Assembly (NCBI GenBank): GCA_035546295.1 | Contig: DATKBT010000096.1 | Span: 1 to 32,265, forward strand | Direction of reading: 5' to 3' | Source: DATKBT01 sp035546295 | Lineage (GTDB): Bacteria; Acidobacteriota; Thermoanaerobaculia; Multivoradales; Multivoraceae | Length of the DNA: 32,265 nucleotides | Shown here: one piece after another, positions 14,547-22,287 of the stretch | Layout: each line of letters begins with the position of its first letter | Numbering within the stretch: the stretch's first letter is position 1 | Program-made: the position numbers and the translations under genes | Notes under the pieces: model-generated | Told to the model about the DNA's origin: nothing | The model's database searches: none | What the model saw: only the letters and a program-made list of their open reading frames with translations

Positions 14547-14596
14547 CCAGGTGGCGCAGCAGCCACCGAGCCCAGCGCGGCGGACTCGACGACGAG
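14547..14596 (-). pseudogene. 50-bp identical piece of the ADOP permease 5' end
   Basis: These 50 bases match 12397-12446 exactly and encode SSSPPRWARWLLRHL of the permease prefix. The reading then passes in frame into the ligase fragment (RHLEADPRTF). Together they look like a chimera made by recombination and then decayed. The 262 bases to the right (14597-14858) contain no recognisable gene. They start with GACTAAGTGTCCCC, which resembles edges of some REP-transposase elements but is too short to call. Confidence 0.7.
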
Positions 14597-14858
14597 CTCT
14601 TCAGGTTGTGACTAAGTGTCCCCCCAGAGTCCATTGCCCTCATCCTTCTCGTGGATGCTCGTTCGCTACTCGACGCTCGGCGACATCGTGGCGCTCGACA
14701 GGAAGAGCCGACCTGCTCCGGATGTCCTCGCACTCAGAGTCCCGATTCATCGGACGAGGGCGGATGGCTCCGGAGAGTTCGAGGCGCACCGGCGCACCGC
14801 TCCAGACTGCGCCGTTTCGACCTCTCCCAGCGCCGCGCGAGCGCGGACGCTGGAGCGT

Positions 14859-15336
14859 CTACTCGGAGGCGTCCCGGCTCGCACCTCCGACCTGGGCGTA
14901 GACGGCGGGCAGCACCAACAGGGTGAGCGCGGTCGCGGTGACCAGTCCGCCGATGACCACCGTCGCCAGCGGCCGCTGGACTTCGGCGCCCGCCGAGGCC
15001 GAGATCGCCATCGGCAGGAAGCCGATGACGTCTGTCGAACCCTCCTCGAACACTACGGTGACCACCGAGAGACCGAAGCGGGTCAGCGAGCGGATCTGCT
15101 CCACCCGCGGCAGGCCGCTCACCGCCGTCTCTACCGGAAAGGTGACGAACTGCTCGACCTCCTCGGGCGCCAGGCCCGGGCTGTCGGTGAGCACCTGCAC
15201 CTGGACGTTGGGACGTCGGGGACCGCGTCGATCGGGAGCCGCCGCAGCGACTCCACCCCGAGTGCTGCGAGCAGCGCCCACAGGATGACCACCACCAGCC
15301 GATGGTCGAGCGAGAATCGATCAGCCTGCGCAGCAC
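14859..15336 (-). pseudogene. CzcA-type heavy-metal RND pump, internally deleted
   Basis: The frame begins at GTG 15336 with LRRLID, and after small shifts gives LDHRLVVVILWALLAALG, SLRRLPIDAVPDVP, NVQVQVLTDSPGLAPEEVEQ and FVTFPVETAVSGLPRVEQI, then RYGLS-like RFGLSVVTVVFEEGSTDV. This is the N-terminus of a CzcA-type pump. It then jumps to IGFLPMAISASAGAEVQRPL and VVIGGLVTATALTLLVLPAV, the last membrane helices of the same family, and ends at TAG 14859-14861. Most of the roughly 1000-residue pump is missing. It differs from the intact CusA at 22287-25490, so it is a remnant of a second, divergent pump. Confidence 0.82.
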
Positions 15337-15351
15337 CTCTCCGTCCCCGTC

Positions 15352-15540
15352 TCAGTGGTGGTGCCAGCCGGTGGTCACCACCTCGTCGCCCCTCCTCGAG
15401 CCCAGCGACCACCTCGACGGAAGTCGCCCGCGATCCGGCCGACGAGGACGTCGCGGCGCTCGGAGCGTCCGGGAGCCGTACGCTCGAAGGCGACGGTCTG
15501 CTCGCCGTCGCGCTGCAGCGTCTGGCGCGGCACCGCCAGC
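15352..15540 (-). pseudogene. C-terminal fragment of the RND adaptor paired with the deleted pump
   Basis: LAVPRQTLQRDGEQTVAFER, RRDVLVGRIAGD, VEVVAGLEEG and, after one frameshift, DEVVTTGWHHH end at a TGA (15352-15354), 15 bases before the pump remnant. This is the usual ending of CusB/CzcB-like membrane-fusion proteins (VPxxAV...GLxxGDxVVTxG). The His-rich ending may have bound metal. Upstream, to about 15700, a hydrophobic piece (GGAAIAFAFVGS) may be left over from its signal peptide, but I see no other recognisable part up to the next gene at 15817. Confidence 0.65.
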
Positions 15541-15816
15541 CCGGGCGGGGACCCGCCCGCGAGCACTGGCGAGGACTCGCCCGCGAGCACCGGCGGCGAC
15601 GCGGCGGCCTCACTCGTGCTGCCCACGAACGCGAAGGCGATGGCGGCTCCGCCGACCCCATGAACGCTCGGCCTCCGCCCTCTTCCGCTCGGTTGCCGAC
15701 ACACGTCGTTCACTCCGCCGTCCCTGCCGGGCGCGCGAGGGGCTCGGCGAACCGTCGCCGCGCCCCGAGCAGCGCTTCGTGGGGACTCAGCGGTCCGAAC
15801 TCAGCGCTCCCCGCGC

Positions 15817-17943
15817 TCAGCGTGACGCCGGACCGATCCCCGCCGCGCTCTCCATCCGCTCGCGCGCCTCAGCCACCCAGCGTTCCTTGCCCGTGGCGTC
15901 GAAGCCCATCTGCCGGAAGCGAACGAGCCCTTCGCGATCGATCACCCACGTGCGCGGAATCAAGATCGCCCCGCTCCACCACTCCTGCACCAGCTCGGCG
16001 CCGAACAAGACCGGCATCGACAACTCGTGCTCGGTCACGAACGGCTGCACCAGGCCGGGGTTCTGGTCGATGTTGACGGTGATCACCTGGAGGTCCTCGT
16101 TCTCGGCGAGCGAGCGATGGAGCTCCTCGACCAGCGGGAGCTCGGCGACACAGGGCCCGCACCAGGTCGCCCAGAAGTTGATCAGCGTGGTGCGGCCTTC
16201 CAGGTCCACGTTGGTCCACGTGCGCCCCTCGAGGTCGGCGACCTCGAACGCGCCGACGGGATCCTCGGCCTCCAGCCAGCTGCTGGGTTGCGCGACCCCT
16301 TCCTCGGCCTCGGCCGGCGCGGTCTCCAGATCGAGCTCCAGGCGCGCGGCGAGCCGTTCGAGGCGCGTGCGAATCTTCTCGTCGTCCACCGCGTCGTCGT
16401 CGATGCGCCGGAGGACGGAGCGCGCCGCTGCGGTGCGGCCGGCGGCGGCCGCCAACTCGGCCTCCGCCACCCAGAAGTGCGCACGCTGCGAGCGAGCGGC
16501 CTTCTGCCACAGCTCGTCGGCGGAGTCCTCGAACCGGGCCACCAGCTCATCGGCGCGATCGAGCGCGCTGCGCGCCGACTTGAGCTGGGTGAGCGCCACG
16601 CCGGCCTCGACCCGCGCCAGCTCGAGCTCGAGCCGCTGCTGGATCCGGCCGGACTCGATGCGACTGCGCAGGTCCGGGGGCATCTGCGCCGGCAGGCTCT
16701 CCTCCTCCTGGCGCGCGACTACCAGCGCCTCCTCCTGATCGAGCAGCCCCGGCACGCGCTCGAGCTCGAGGCCCCGATCGAGCAGCAAACGCGCGACCTG
16801 GAAGTACGGCGACTGGTACATCGACACACTCTTCTGCGCGGTCTCCCAGTTGGCGAGCGCCGCTTCCGCCTCGGCGAGCAGCTCCGCGTCGGCGAGGTCC
16901 GGCAGCGCCCGAGCGGCCGCGAACCGCGCGTCGCGGTACCGCCAGCTCTCGGGGCACTCCTCGAGCCAGCTCGCGCTCTGGGCGAAGAGCGCCCGCGCCT
17001 CCTCCTCGGTGATCTTGCGGCCCATTGGGTGGCCGCCGCGCGGCTTCCAGAACGCCTCGACCTGCGCGCTCACCGCGTCGAAGCTGCACGGCGAGAGCTC
17101 CAGCAGCTTGGCCTCGGCGCGCGCGAGCACCTCCTGGTCGCCGACCAGCTCGGCGCCCTGCTTCACGACCTGCCAGTGCTGGTACGACGGCGCCGACGCG
17201 CCGTCGAGGCCGGCGACCTGCTCGCGGATGCGCTCCCTCAGCGCGTCGTGCTCCGCGGGCGGAGTGAGTCGGAAGCGCGCCTGCCAGAGCAGCGGCAGCG
17301 CAGTCAGCCCGGCCACGCCACTCTCGCTGGTCATCGCGGCCTCGATCTCGTCGAGCTGGCCCTCCCACCACTCGGGCTCGCCGAACCGTCCGGCGTAGAT
17401 CAACGCCGACCAAGGCTCGCGCGGACAACCGGCGCGGAACGTCTCGTAACGCCGCGCAGCCAGCTCGTCGTCGAGCTCGGCGCCGTCGTCGAGCTGGGTC
17501 ACCATCAGCGCGAAGCTGGCCCACGGGTGCTCGGGATCGAGCTCGACCGCCCGCCCGGCGAGCTCCTCGAGCCGTTCGCGGTCGAGCCGCAAGAGCAGGT
17601 ACAGAGCGGATGCCCGGTCCAGACCTCCCGGCGCCGGCTCGCCTGCCGCCAGCGCCTCGTACTCGGCGAGGACGCCGGCGTGGTCGTCGCGCTGCGCGCG
17701 ATCCTGGTACTGCCGGTGGACGGGCACGCTTCCCGGGTGGCGCTCGCGCAGGTCTCGCAGCTCCGCGGCCTGCTCCGACCAGCACGGCTGATCGGGACGA
17801 CACGGACTCGTCTGGATCTCGACCAGCCGCTCGCGAACCTCGTCGGGCAGCGAGCAGCTCGGGTGCTCGGCGGCCAGGGCGGCGGACACGAAGAGCGCGC
17901 CCGAGAGCGCGCCGGTGAGCAGGGAGCGGAGCGCCACGTCCAT
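15817..17943 (-). CDS. Secreted repeat protein with C-terminal TlpA-like thioredoxin domain
   Basis: A 708-residue protein. I start it at ATG 17943 because AGGAGGT lies just upstream and a signal peptide follows (MDVALRSLLTGALSGALFV to AAEHPSC); an earlier in-frame start adds residues that break the signal. Residues about 50-540 are alpha-helical, Glu/Leu/Ala-rich and resemble degenerate TPR units. From about residue 560 comes a TlpA/AhpC-TSA domain: VGAFEVADLEGRTW, LINFWATWCGPCVAELP with the redox pair Cys595/Cys598, QVITVNIDQNPG, PVLFGAELV and the cis-Pro loop region AILIPRTWVIDREGLVRF. It likely acts as an exported thiol-disulfide oxidoreductase. Thiol repair would suit the divergent copper operon 422 bases away, but that link is inferred. 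Confidence 0.85.
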   Translation of the reverse strand: MDVALRSLLTGALSGALFVSAALAAEHPSCSLPDEVRERLVEIQTSPCRPDQPCWSEQAAELRDLRERHPGSVPVHRQYQDRAQRDDHAGVLAEYEALAAGEPAPGGLDRASALYLLLRLDRERLEELAGRAVELDPEHPWASFALMVTQLDDGAELDDELAARRYETFRAGCPREPWSALIYAGRFGEPEWWEGQLDEIEAAMTSESGVAGLTALPLLWQARFRLTPPAEHDALRERIREQVAGLDGASAPSYQHWQVVKQGAELVGDQEVLARAEAKLLELSPCSFDAVSAQVEAFWKPRGGHPMGRKITEEEARALFAQSASWLEECPESWRYRDARFAAARALPDLADAELLAEAEAALANWETAQKSVSMYQSPYFQVARLLLDRGLELERVPGLLDQEEALVVARQEEESLPAQMPPDLRSRIESGRIQQRLELELARVEAGVALTQLKSARSALDRADELVARFEDSADELWQKAARSQRAHFWVAEAELAAAAGRTAAARSVLRRIDDDAVDDEKIRTRLERLAARLELDLETAPAEAEEGVAQPSSWLEAEDPVGAFEVADLEGRTWTNVDLEGRTTLINFWATWCGPCVAELPLVEELHRSLAENEDLQVITVNIDQNPGLVQPFVTEHELSMPVLFGAELVQEWWSGAILIPRTWVIDREGLVRFRQMGFDATGKERWVAEARERMESAAGIGPASR

Positions 17944-18084
17944 CGCGTACCTCCTGTCGGCCCCCACGACTTCACAGGATGGCATTCGAAACTTTCATTT
18001 CATCCTAGCGCAACTCGCCCAACTCCGGGCTCGGAGGCGAATCGCGCACCGAGAGCTTGCGGGGAAGGTCGAGGTGGCGACGGA

Positions 18085-18333
18085 TCATCCGTCCTCCTCC
18101 AGGTCCTCTTCCTTCCCTCCGGTGACCGTCCGCTCGAGCACGCGCACGGCCACCCGCCTGCATGCGTCGGCGACTGCGCCCCAGTCGTGCCACCGGCGGT
18201 CGAGCCGACGGTAGAATCGCAGGTCGACTTCCGCGAGGTCGTAGGGCCGGGGCTCGGCGAGCTGCTTTGCCACCTGGGTGGCAACGCGACGGCCGCCTAT
18301 CCGGAATGGCCGTCCGTGCCTCTGTGTTAGCAT
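18085..18333 (-). CDS. Hypothetical 82-residue protein (doubtful)
   Basis: The frame runs from ATG 18333 to TGA 18085 in the divergent space between the thioredoxin-domain gene and the copper operon. The product is Arg-rich and ends in a Glu/Asp cluster (GGKEEDLEEDG). Its stop overlaps an ATG of a further 27-codon frame. I do not recognise either. The palindrome at 18267-18284 lies inside this frame, and the frame could be only a shadow over a regulatory region. The GGAGG before the ATG is too close to be a normal ribosome-binding site. Confidence 0.25.
   Translation of the reverse strand: MLTQRHGRPFRIGGRRVATQVAKQLAEPRPYDLAEVDLRFYRRLDRRWHDWGAVADACRRVAVRVLERTVTGGKEEDLEEDG
18267..18284. promoter_or_regulatory. 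Candidate operator upstream of the copper operon
   Basis: TTGCCACCTGGGTGGCAA is a perfect inverted repeat of 8-base arms around two bases. It lies 82 bases before the first gene of the copper/silver operon. Its size suits a dimeric regulator such as a MerR- or CsoR-type copper sensor. No regulator gene of these types lies in the window, and the site does not match a CueR operator that I recognise. A flanking imperfect repeat (ACGGCC...GGCCGT) follows. Confidence 0.4.
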
Positions 18334-18365
18334 CCTCCAGCGCCGGAGATCCAGCGCGACAGATC

Positions 18366-18740
18366 ATGCGGAAGCTCTTCGCCCTCACCAGCCTCTCGGC
18401 CATCGTCGCCGCGGCGCTCCTCGTGCTGCTGGCGGTGCCCGGGTTGTGCACGCAGGCGGACTCTTGCCCGATGGGCCAGGGGCGCGGCGACGTCGCGGCC
18501 GAGATCGCCTGCGCTCCAGGGCCGACCTTCGACTGCTGCAACGGCAACAACACGCCGCCCTCCCGCGGCTCCGAGCAGCTCGCGGCCAGGCAGCTACCGC
18601 CGGCCGTCACGGGGGTGAGCAGCACCTTGCTCGTGCCGCCGGAGCGACCCTTCAGAGTCGACTTGGGCGGCGCGACCGACGCCTGGTCGCCGGCTGCCGA
18701 GGTGCCGCTCTACACCCTCCTCGCCACACTCCTGATTTGA
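18366..18740 (+). CDS. Small secreted Cys-containing protein, first gene of the copper operon
   Basis: A 124-residue protein from ATG 18366. Residues 1-27 form a signal peptide (MRKLFALTSLSAIVAAALL, then LLAVPGLCTQ). The mature part holds a Cys cluster (SCPMGQG, EIACAPGP, FDCCNGNN) that could bind Cu(I) or form disulfides, then a Pro-rich stretch, and ends VPLYTLLATLLI. Short proteins with this kind of ending occur before copper efflux genes in related bacteria as far as I recall, but I know no named family. It precedes cusC by 71 bases on the same strand, with a strong hairpin between them. A periplasmic metal-binding or sensing role is inferred. Confidence 0.6.
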   Translation: MRKLFALTSLSAIVAAALLVLLAVPGLCTQADSCPMGQGRGDVAAEIACAPGPTFDCCNGNNTPPSRGSEQLAARQLPPAVTGVSSTLLVPPERPFRVDLGGATDAWSPAAEVPLYTLLATLLI

Positions 18741-18761
18741 GATTTCCCCAGGGTTAGTGTG

Positions 18762-18781
18762 CCCGCCGCCATCGCGGCGGG
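18762..18781 (+). other. Intercistronic hairpin before cusC
   Basis: CCCGCCGC and GCGGCGGG form a perfect 8-pair stem around the loop CATC, 21 bases after one stop codon and 30 bases before the cusC start. No T-run follows, so full termination is unlikely. It may adjust the amount or stability of message for the pump genes relative to the first gene. Confidence 0.45.
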
Positions 18782-18811
18782 TGATCCACCATTCCCTGCG
18801 GAGACCTCGAA

Positions 18812-20161
18812 ATGAATCAGCAGCGACGCGCCCCGGGTGGGGTGCTGGCGTCGGCGGCACTGTTGGGAGCCGGCCTTCTTTGGGCCGCCGCCGCTCGACC
18901 TCAGGAGCTCCCGGAGAAACCGACGGACCTCGGCTTCGGCTCCGTGCTCGAGCGGCAGGAGCTGCTCGCCGCGGTGCTCGAGCGCAATCCCGGCGTCGCC
19001 GCGGCGCGACAGGCGTGGGAGGCGGCCCGCGCGCGGATCCCCCAGGCCGAGAGCCTGGAGGACCCGATGGCGAGCTACGCGCTGGCGCCGCTCAGCGTCG
19101 CGGGCGACGCGCGCTTCGGCGATCAACTACGGGTCGGCCAGCGGCTCCCCTTCCCGGGAACGCTGCGCCTGCGCGGCGAAGTCGCCGCGGCGGAGGCCGC
19201 CGCCGCCGGGCAGCGCGTCGAGGAGGTGCGCCTGCGCCTGGCGACGATGGCCTCGCTGCTCTTCGACGACTACTACCTGGTGGCGCGTGCGCTCGAGGTC
19301 AACGCCGAGCACCTGCGGCTGCTCGAGGACGTGCAGAGCGTCGCGGTGAGCCGCTACGGCGCCGGGCTCGCGCCACAGCAGGCGCCGATCCAGGCCGAGG
19401 TGGAGGCCGCCCACCTGCTGCATCGTCAGGTGGTCCTCGAAACCGACCGCCGCACCCTGGTGGCGCAGCTCAACGCGCTGCTGCACCGTGAGCCGCGGGC
19501 GCCCCTCCCGGCGCCGCCGCGGGAGCTGTCCGTACCGCCGGCACCGGCACCAGAAGCCATCGCGGCGACCATCCTCGCGGCGCGCCCCGAGCTCCAGGCC
19601 CAGCGGGCGGAGATCGAGGCACGGCGCGCCGCCGTGGAGCTGAAGCAGCTCGGTCTCAATCCCGACTTCGAGGTGATGACCTCCTACAACTCGATGTGGG
19701 GCATGGAGGAGCACCGTTTGATGGTCGGCGTCGGCGTCAACCTGCCGATCTGGCGCAAGCGGATCCGCGCCGGTGTCGCGGAGGCCGAAGCCCGGCTCGG
19801 CTCGGCCGAGAGCGAGCTCGCGCGGCTGGAGGACGAGGTCCAGGCGGAGGCGGAGGTGGCGCTGCAGAACCTGCATGAGGCTCTGCACGTCGTCAGCCTC
19901 TACCGCAACCGAGTCCTCCCCGCTGCGCGCGACCAGATCGCGGCGGCGCGCGCCGGCTTCGAGACAGGCGCCAACACCATGGTTTCCCTGATCGACGCCG
20001 AGCGGAGCCTGCGCACCGCCGAGCTCAACTACTACCAGGCGTTCGCGGATGCCAACACCCGCCGCGCCGAGCTGGACCGCGCCCTCGGGCGGCTGCCGTT
20101 CGCGGCCGCCGAGCCCGAGGCCGCGTCTCCGACAGCTACGGAAGAGACGGAGATGAACTGA
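18812..20161 (+). CDS. cusC: CusC-like outer-membrane efflux protein (TolC family)
   Basis: A 449-residue protein from ATG 18812 with GGAG upstream. After a signal peptide (to about residue 31, AAARPQ) come two OEP domains typical of TolC-family channels. Each has long Ala/Glu/Arg-rich helices (LLAAVLERNPGVAAARQAW; RPELQAQRAEIEARRAAVEL) and strand motifs such as DQLRVGQRLPFPGTLRLRG and MVGVGVNLPIWRKR. No lipobox Cys follows the signal, unlike E. coli CusC. It forms the outer-membrane part of the tripartite Cu/Ag efflux pump with the two genes that follow. Its TGA shares one base with the cusB ATG (TGATG), so the genes are translationally coupled. Confidence 0.88.
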   Translation: MNQQRRAPGGVLASAALLGAGLLWAAAARPQELPEKPTDLGFGSVLERQELLAAVLERNPGVAAARQAWEAARARIPQAESLEDPMASYALAPLSVAGDARFGDQLRVGQRLPFPGTLRLRGEVAAAEAAAAGQRVEEVRLRLATMASLLFDDYYLVARALEVNAEHLRLLEDVQSVAVSRYGAGLAPQQAPIQAEVEAAHLLHRQVVLETDRRTLVAQLNALLHREPRAPLPAPPRELSVPPAPAPEAIAATILAARPELQAQRAEIEARRAAVELKQLGLNPDFEVMTSYNSMWGMEEHRLMVGVGVNLPIWRKRIRAGVAEAEARLGSAESELARLEDEVQAEAEVALQNLHEALHVVSLYRNRVLPAARDQIAAARAGFETGANTMVSLIDAERSLRTAELNYYQAFADANTRRAELDRALGRLPFAAAEPEAASPTATEETEMN

Positions 20162-22287
20162 TGCATCGCAGATACGTATCGTCGATGAAGAAGGCCGCGG
20201 CGGCCACCGCCCTCGCCGGGCTGCTGGTGGTGGCTGGCGCCTGCGCCGGCGACGGCCGCCCCGACGGGGAGCCGCTGCTCACCAGCGAGGCCGGCGAGCT
20301 CTCCTGGAAGCTGTGGCTCGATCCCGACCCGCCGCGGCAGAAGGGGAACACCGTCTGGATCCGGGCCCAGGACGCCGCAGGCGAGCCGGTCGAGGGCGCC
20401 GAGGTCACTCTCGAGTACCTGATGCCCGCGATGGGCGCCATGGCCGAGATGCGCGGCGAAGGCGAGGTAGGCGACGAAGGCGATGGTTTCTACCGCATCG
20501 GCCTCGACTTCCCCATGGGAGGCACGTGGAGGCTCACCCTGACGGTCGCCGGTGACGGTGCCCGCGCGTCCGCCGAGTACTCGCTCACCGTCGGCAGCGG
20601 CGGTCTGCGCGAGATGGGCGCCACCGGTGGGGGCTCGGCCGGCAGCGCCGGCGCGGCCACCATCGCCTTGAAGATCGCTCCGCTCGAGCTGCCGGGGCCG
20701 GCGCTCGAGGCTCTGCGCACCGCGCTCGCGGCCTACGAGCAGACGCGCGAGCTGCTGGCAGGCGATCGGCTAGATGGGCTCGACGCGCGCGCGGCGCGCC
20801 TGGCGCAGAGCTTCGACATGGCCGAGCAGGCGCTCGCCGACGGCACTCCCTCCGAGGTGGCGCAGTGCCTGATTGAGGCGGCCGAGGCGGCGCGCGCCAT
20901 GGCCACTGCGTCGGATCTCGGCACAGCGCGGCAGGCATTCGGCGAGGTCAGCCGATTCCTCATCGCGCTGGCCGGCGCCGACGCTCGCCTCGCCGAGGAA
21001 TGGCACGTCTTCGAGTGCCCGATGACGCAGACCTTCCCGAAGTGGATGCAGCCAGAGGCCGAGCTCGAGAACCCGTACATGGGCACGGCAATGACCACCT
21101 GCGGCGCCGCGACCGACTGGACGGTGCCCGCGCCGGCGAGCCTGGCCGAGCTGGAGGGCCACGTCGAGAACGCGCATGGCGGAGACGTCGCTTACTACAC
21201 CTGCTCCATGCACTCCTCGGTCAAGAGCGAGACACCCGGGACGTGCCCGATCTGCTCGATGGGCCTGGTGCCGGTCACCCGCGAAGAGCTCGAGACCGGC
21301 GTCATCCGCGTCGACGCCCAGCGACGGCAGGAGATCGGCGTACGCACCGCCCCGGTCGAGGCGCGCCCGGTGGAAACGACGATCCGCGCCGTGGGGACGG
21401 TGACCTACGACGAGACCAAGCTCTCAGCGGTGTCGCTCAAGTACGAGGGGTGGATCGAGCGCCTCTACGTCGCGGAGACGGGCCAGCCGGTAAGCCGCGG
21501 CCAACCCCTGCTCGCGCTCTACAGCCCGGCGCTGCTGTCGGCGCAGGAGGAGCTGCTCATCGCGCTCGCCAGTCAGAGCGCGGCGCGGGAGACCGAGCTC
21601 CCCCAGCGCGCCGACTACCTGGTGGCCGCCGCCCGGCGGCGGCTCTCGCTGTGGGACCTCTCGGCACGCCAGATCGACGAGATCGCGCGGACCGGGCAGC
21701 CCGTCAAGAGCGTACCGGTGTTCTCCCCGGTGTCGGGCTTCGTCGTCGAAAAGAACGTCGTCGAGGGGCAGGCCGTCAAACCCGGAGAGACGCTCTACCG
21801 CATCGCCGGGCTCGACAGGGTGTGGATCGACGCCGAGGTCTACGAGTCCGAGCTCCCCCTGGTCCAGGTCGGCCAGCTGGTCGAGGTCACGCTTCCGTAC
21901 CTGCCCAGCAAGAGCTTCAGCGGGCGCGTCGGCTACATCTATCCGTACCTCGAGGGCGGCACCCGCACCGGAAAGGTGCGCGTCGAGCTCCCCAACCCCG
22001 AATTGGAGCTCAAACCCGAGATGTACGCCAACGTGGTGTTCCGAGTGAAGGTTGGGGAGCGGGTGGTGGTGCCCGAGGAGGCGGTGATCTACGCCGGGCC
22101 GCGACGGCTCGTCTTCGTGGATCTCGGCGAAGGCCGCCTGCAGCCACGCGAGATCGAGGTCGGGCTCAAGGTCGGCGACGCTTACGAGGTGCTCTCCGGC
22201 CTGCGCGAGGGGGAGGTGGTCGTCACCTCCGGCAACTTCCTGATCGCCGCCGAGAGCCGCCTCAAGTCGGCCACGGAGAAGTGGTAG
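20161..22287 (+). CDS. cusB: CusB-like RND adaptor with FixH-like, DUF3347-like and heavy-metal-binding modules
   Basis: A 708-residue periplasmic adaptor. Residues 1-28 form a lipoprotein-like signal (LLVVAGAC, Cys28). Residues about 45-145 look like a FixH/YtkA domain (GNTVWIRAQDAAGEPVEGAE, LEYLMPAMG). Residues about 165-320 look like a DUF3347 copper-binding domain ending in FECPM (Cys286) and NPYMGTAM. Residues 346-372 are a heavy-metal-binding domain with TCSMH, Cys362 and Cys365 in CPICSMGL. The normal membrane-fusion part follows: GWIERLYVAETGQPVSRGQP, the helical hairpin, FSPVSGFVVEKNVVEGQAVK, and a C-terminal barrel. The extra modules make it much longer than E. coli CusB (about 400 residues) and probably collect Cu(I)/Ag(I), as CusF does there. 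It overlaps both cusC and cusA by one base. Confidence 0.9.
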   Translation: MHRRYVSSMKKAAAATALAGLLVVAGACAGDGRPDGEPLLTSEAGELSWKLWLDPDPPRQKGNTVWIRAQDAAGEPVEGAEVTLEYLMPAMGAMAEMRGEGEVGDEGDGFYRIGLDFPMGGTWRLTLTVAGDGARASAEYSLTVGSGGLREMGATGGGSAGSAGAATIALKIAPLELPGPALEALRTALAAYEQTRELLAGDRLDGLDARAARLAQSFDMAEQALADGTPSEVAQCLIEAAEAARAMATASDLGTARQAFGEVSRFLIALAGADARLAEEWHVFECPMTQTFPKWMQPEAELENPYMGTAMTTCGAATDWTVPAPASLAELEGHVENAHGGDVAYYTCSMHSSVKSETPGTCPICSMGLVPVTREELETGVIRVDAQRRQEIGVRTAPVEARPVETTIRAVGTVTYDETKLSAVSLKYEGWIERLYVAETGQPVSRGQPLLALYSPALLSAQEELLIALASQSAARETELPQRADYLVAAARRRLSLWDLSARQIDEIARTGQPVKSVPVFSPVSGFVVEKNVVEGQAVKPGETLYRIAGLDRVWIDAEVYESELPLVQVGQLVEVTLPYLPSKSFSGRVGYIYPYLEGGTRTGKVRVELPNPELELKPEMYANVVFRVKVGERVVVPEEAVIYAGPRRLVFVDLGEGRLQPREIEVGLKVGDAYEVLSGLREGEVVVTSGNFLIAAESRLKSATEKW

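Noticed and set aside
14597..14640. GACTAAGTGTCCCC motif considered as the end of a REP-transposase element
   Set aside because: Only one short copy is seen, with no transposase gene or second end.
21000..22286. Upstream extension of the cusA frame through cusB
   Set aside because: The frame is open but Arg-rich and unrelated to RND pumps until the GTG at 22287, while cusB is a clear gene here.
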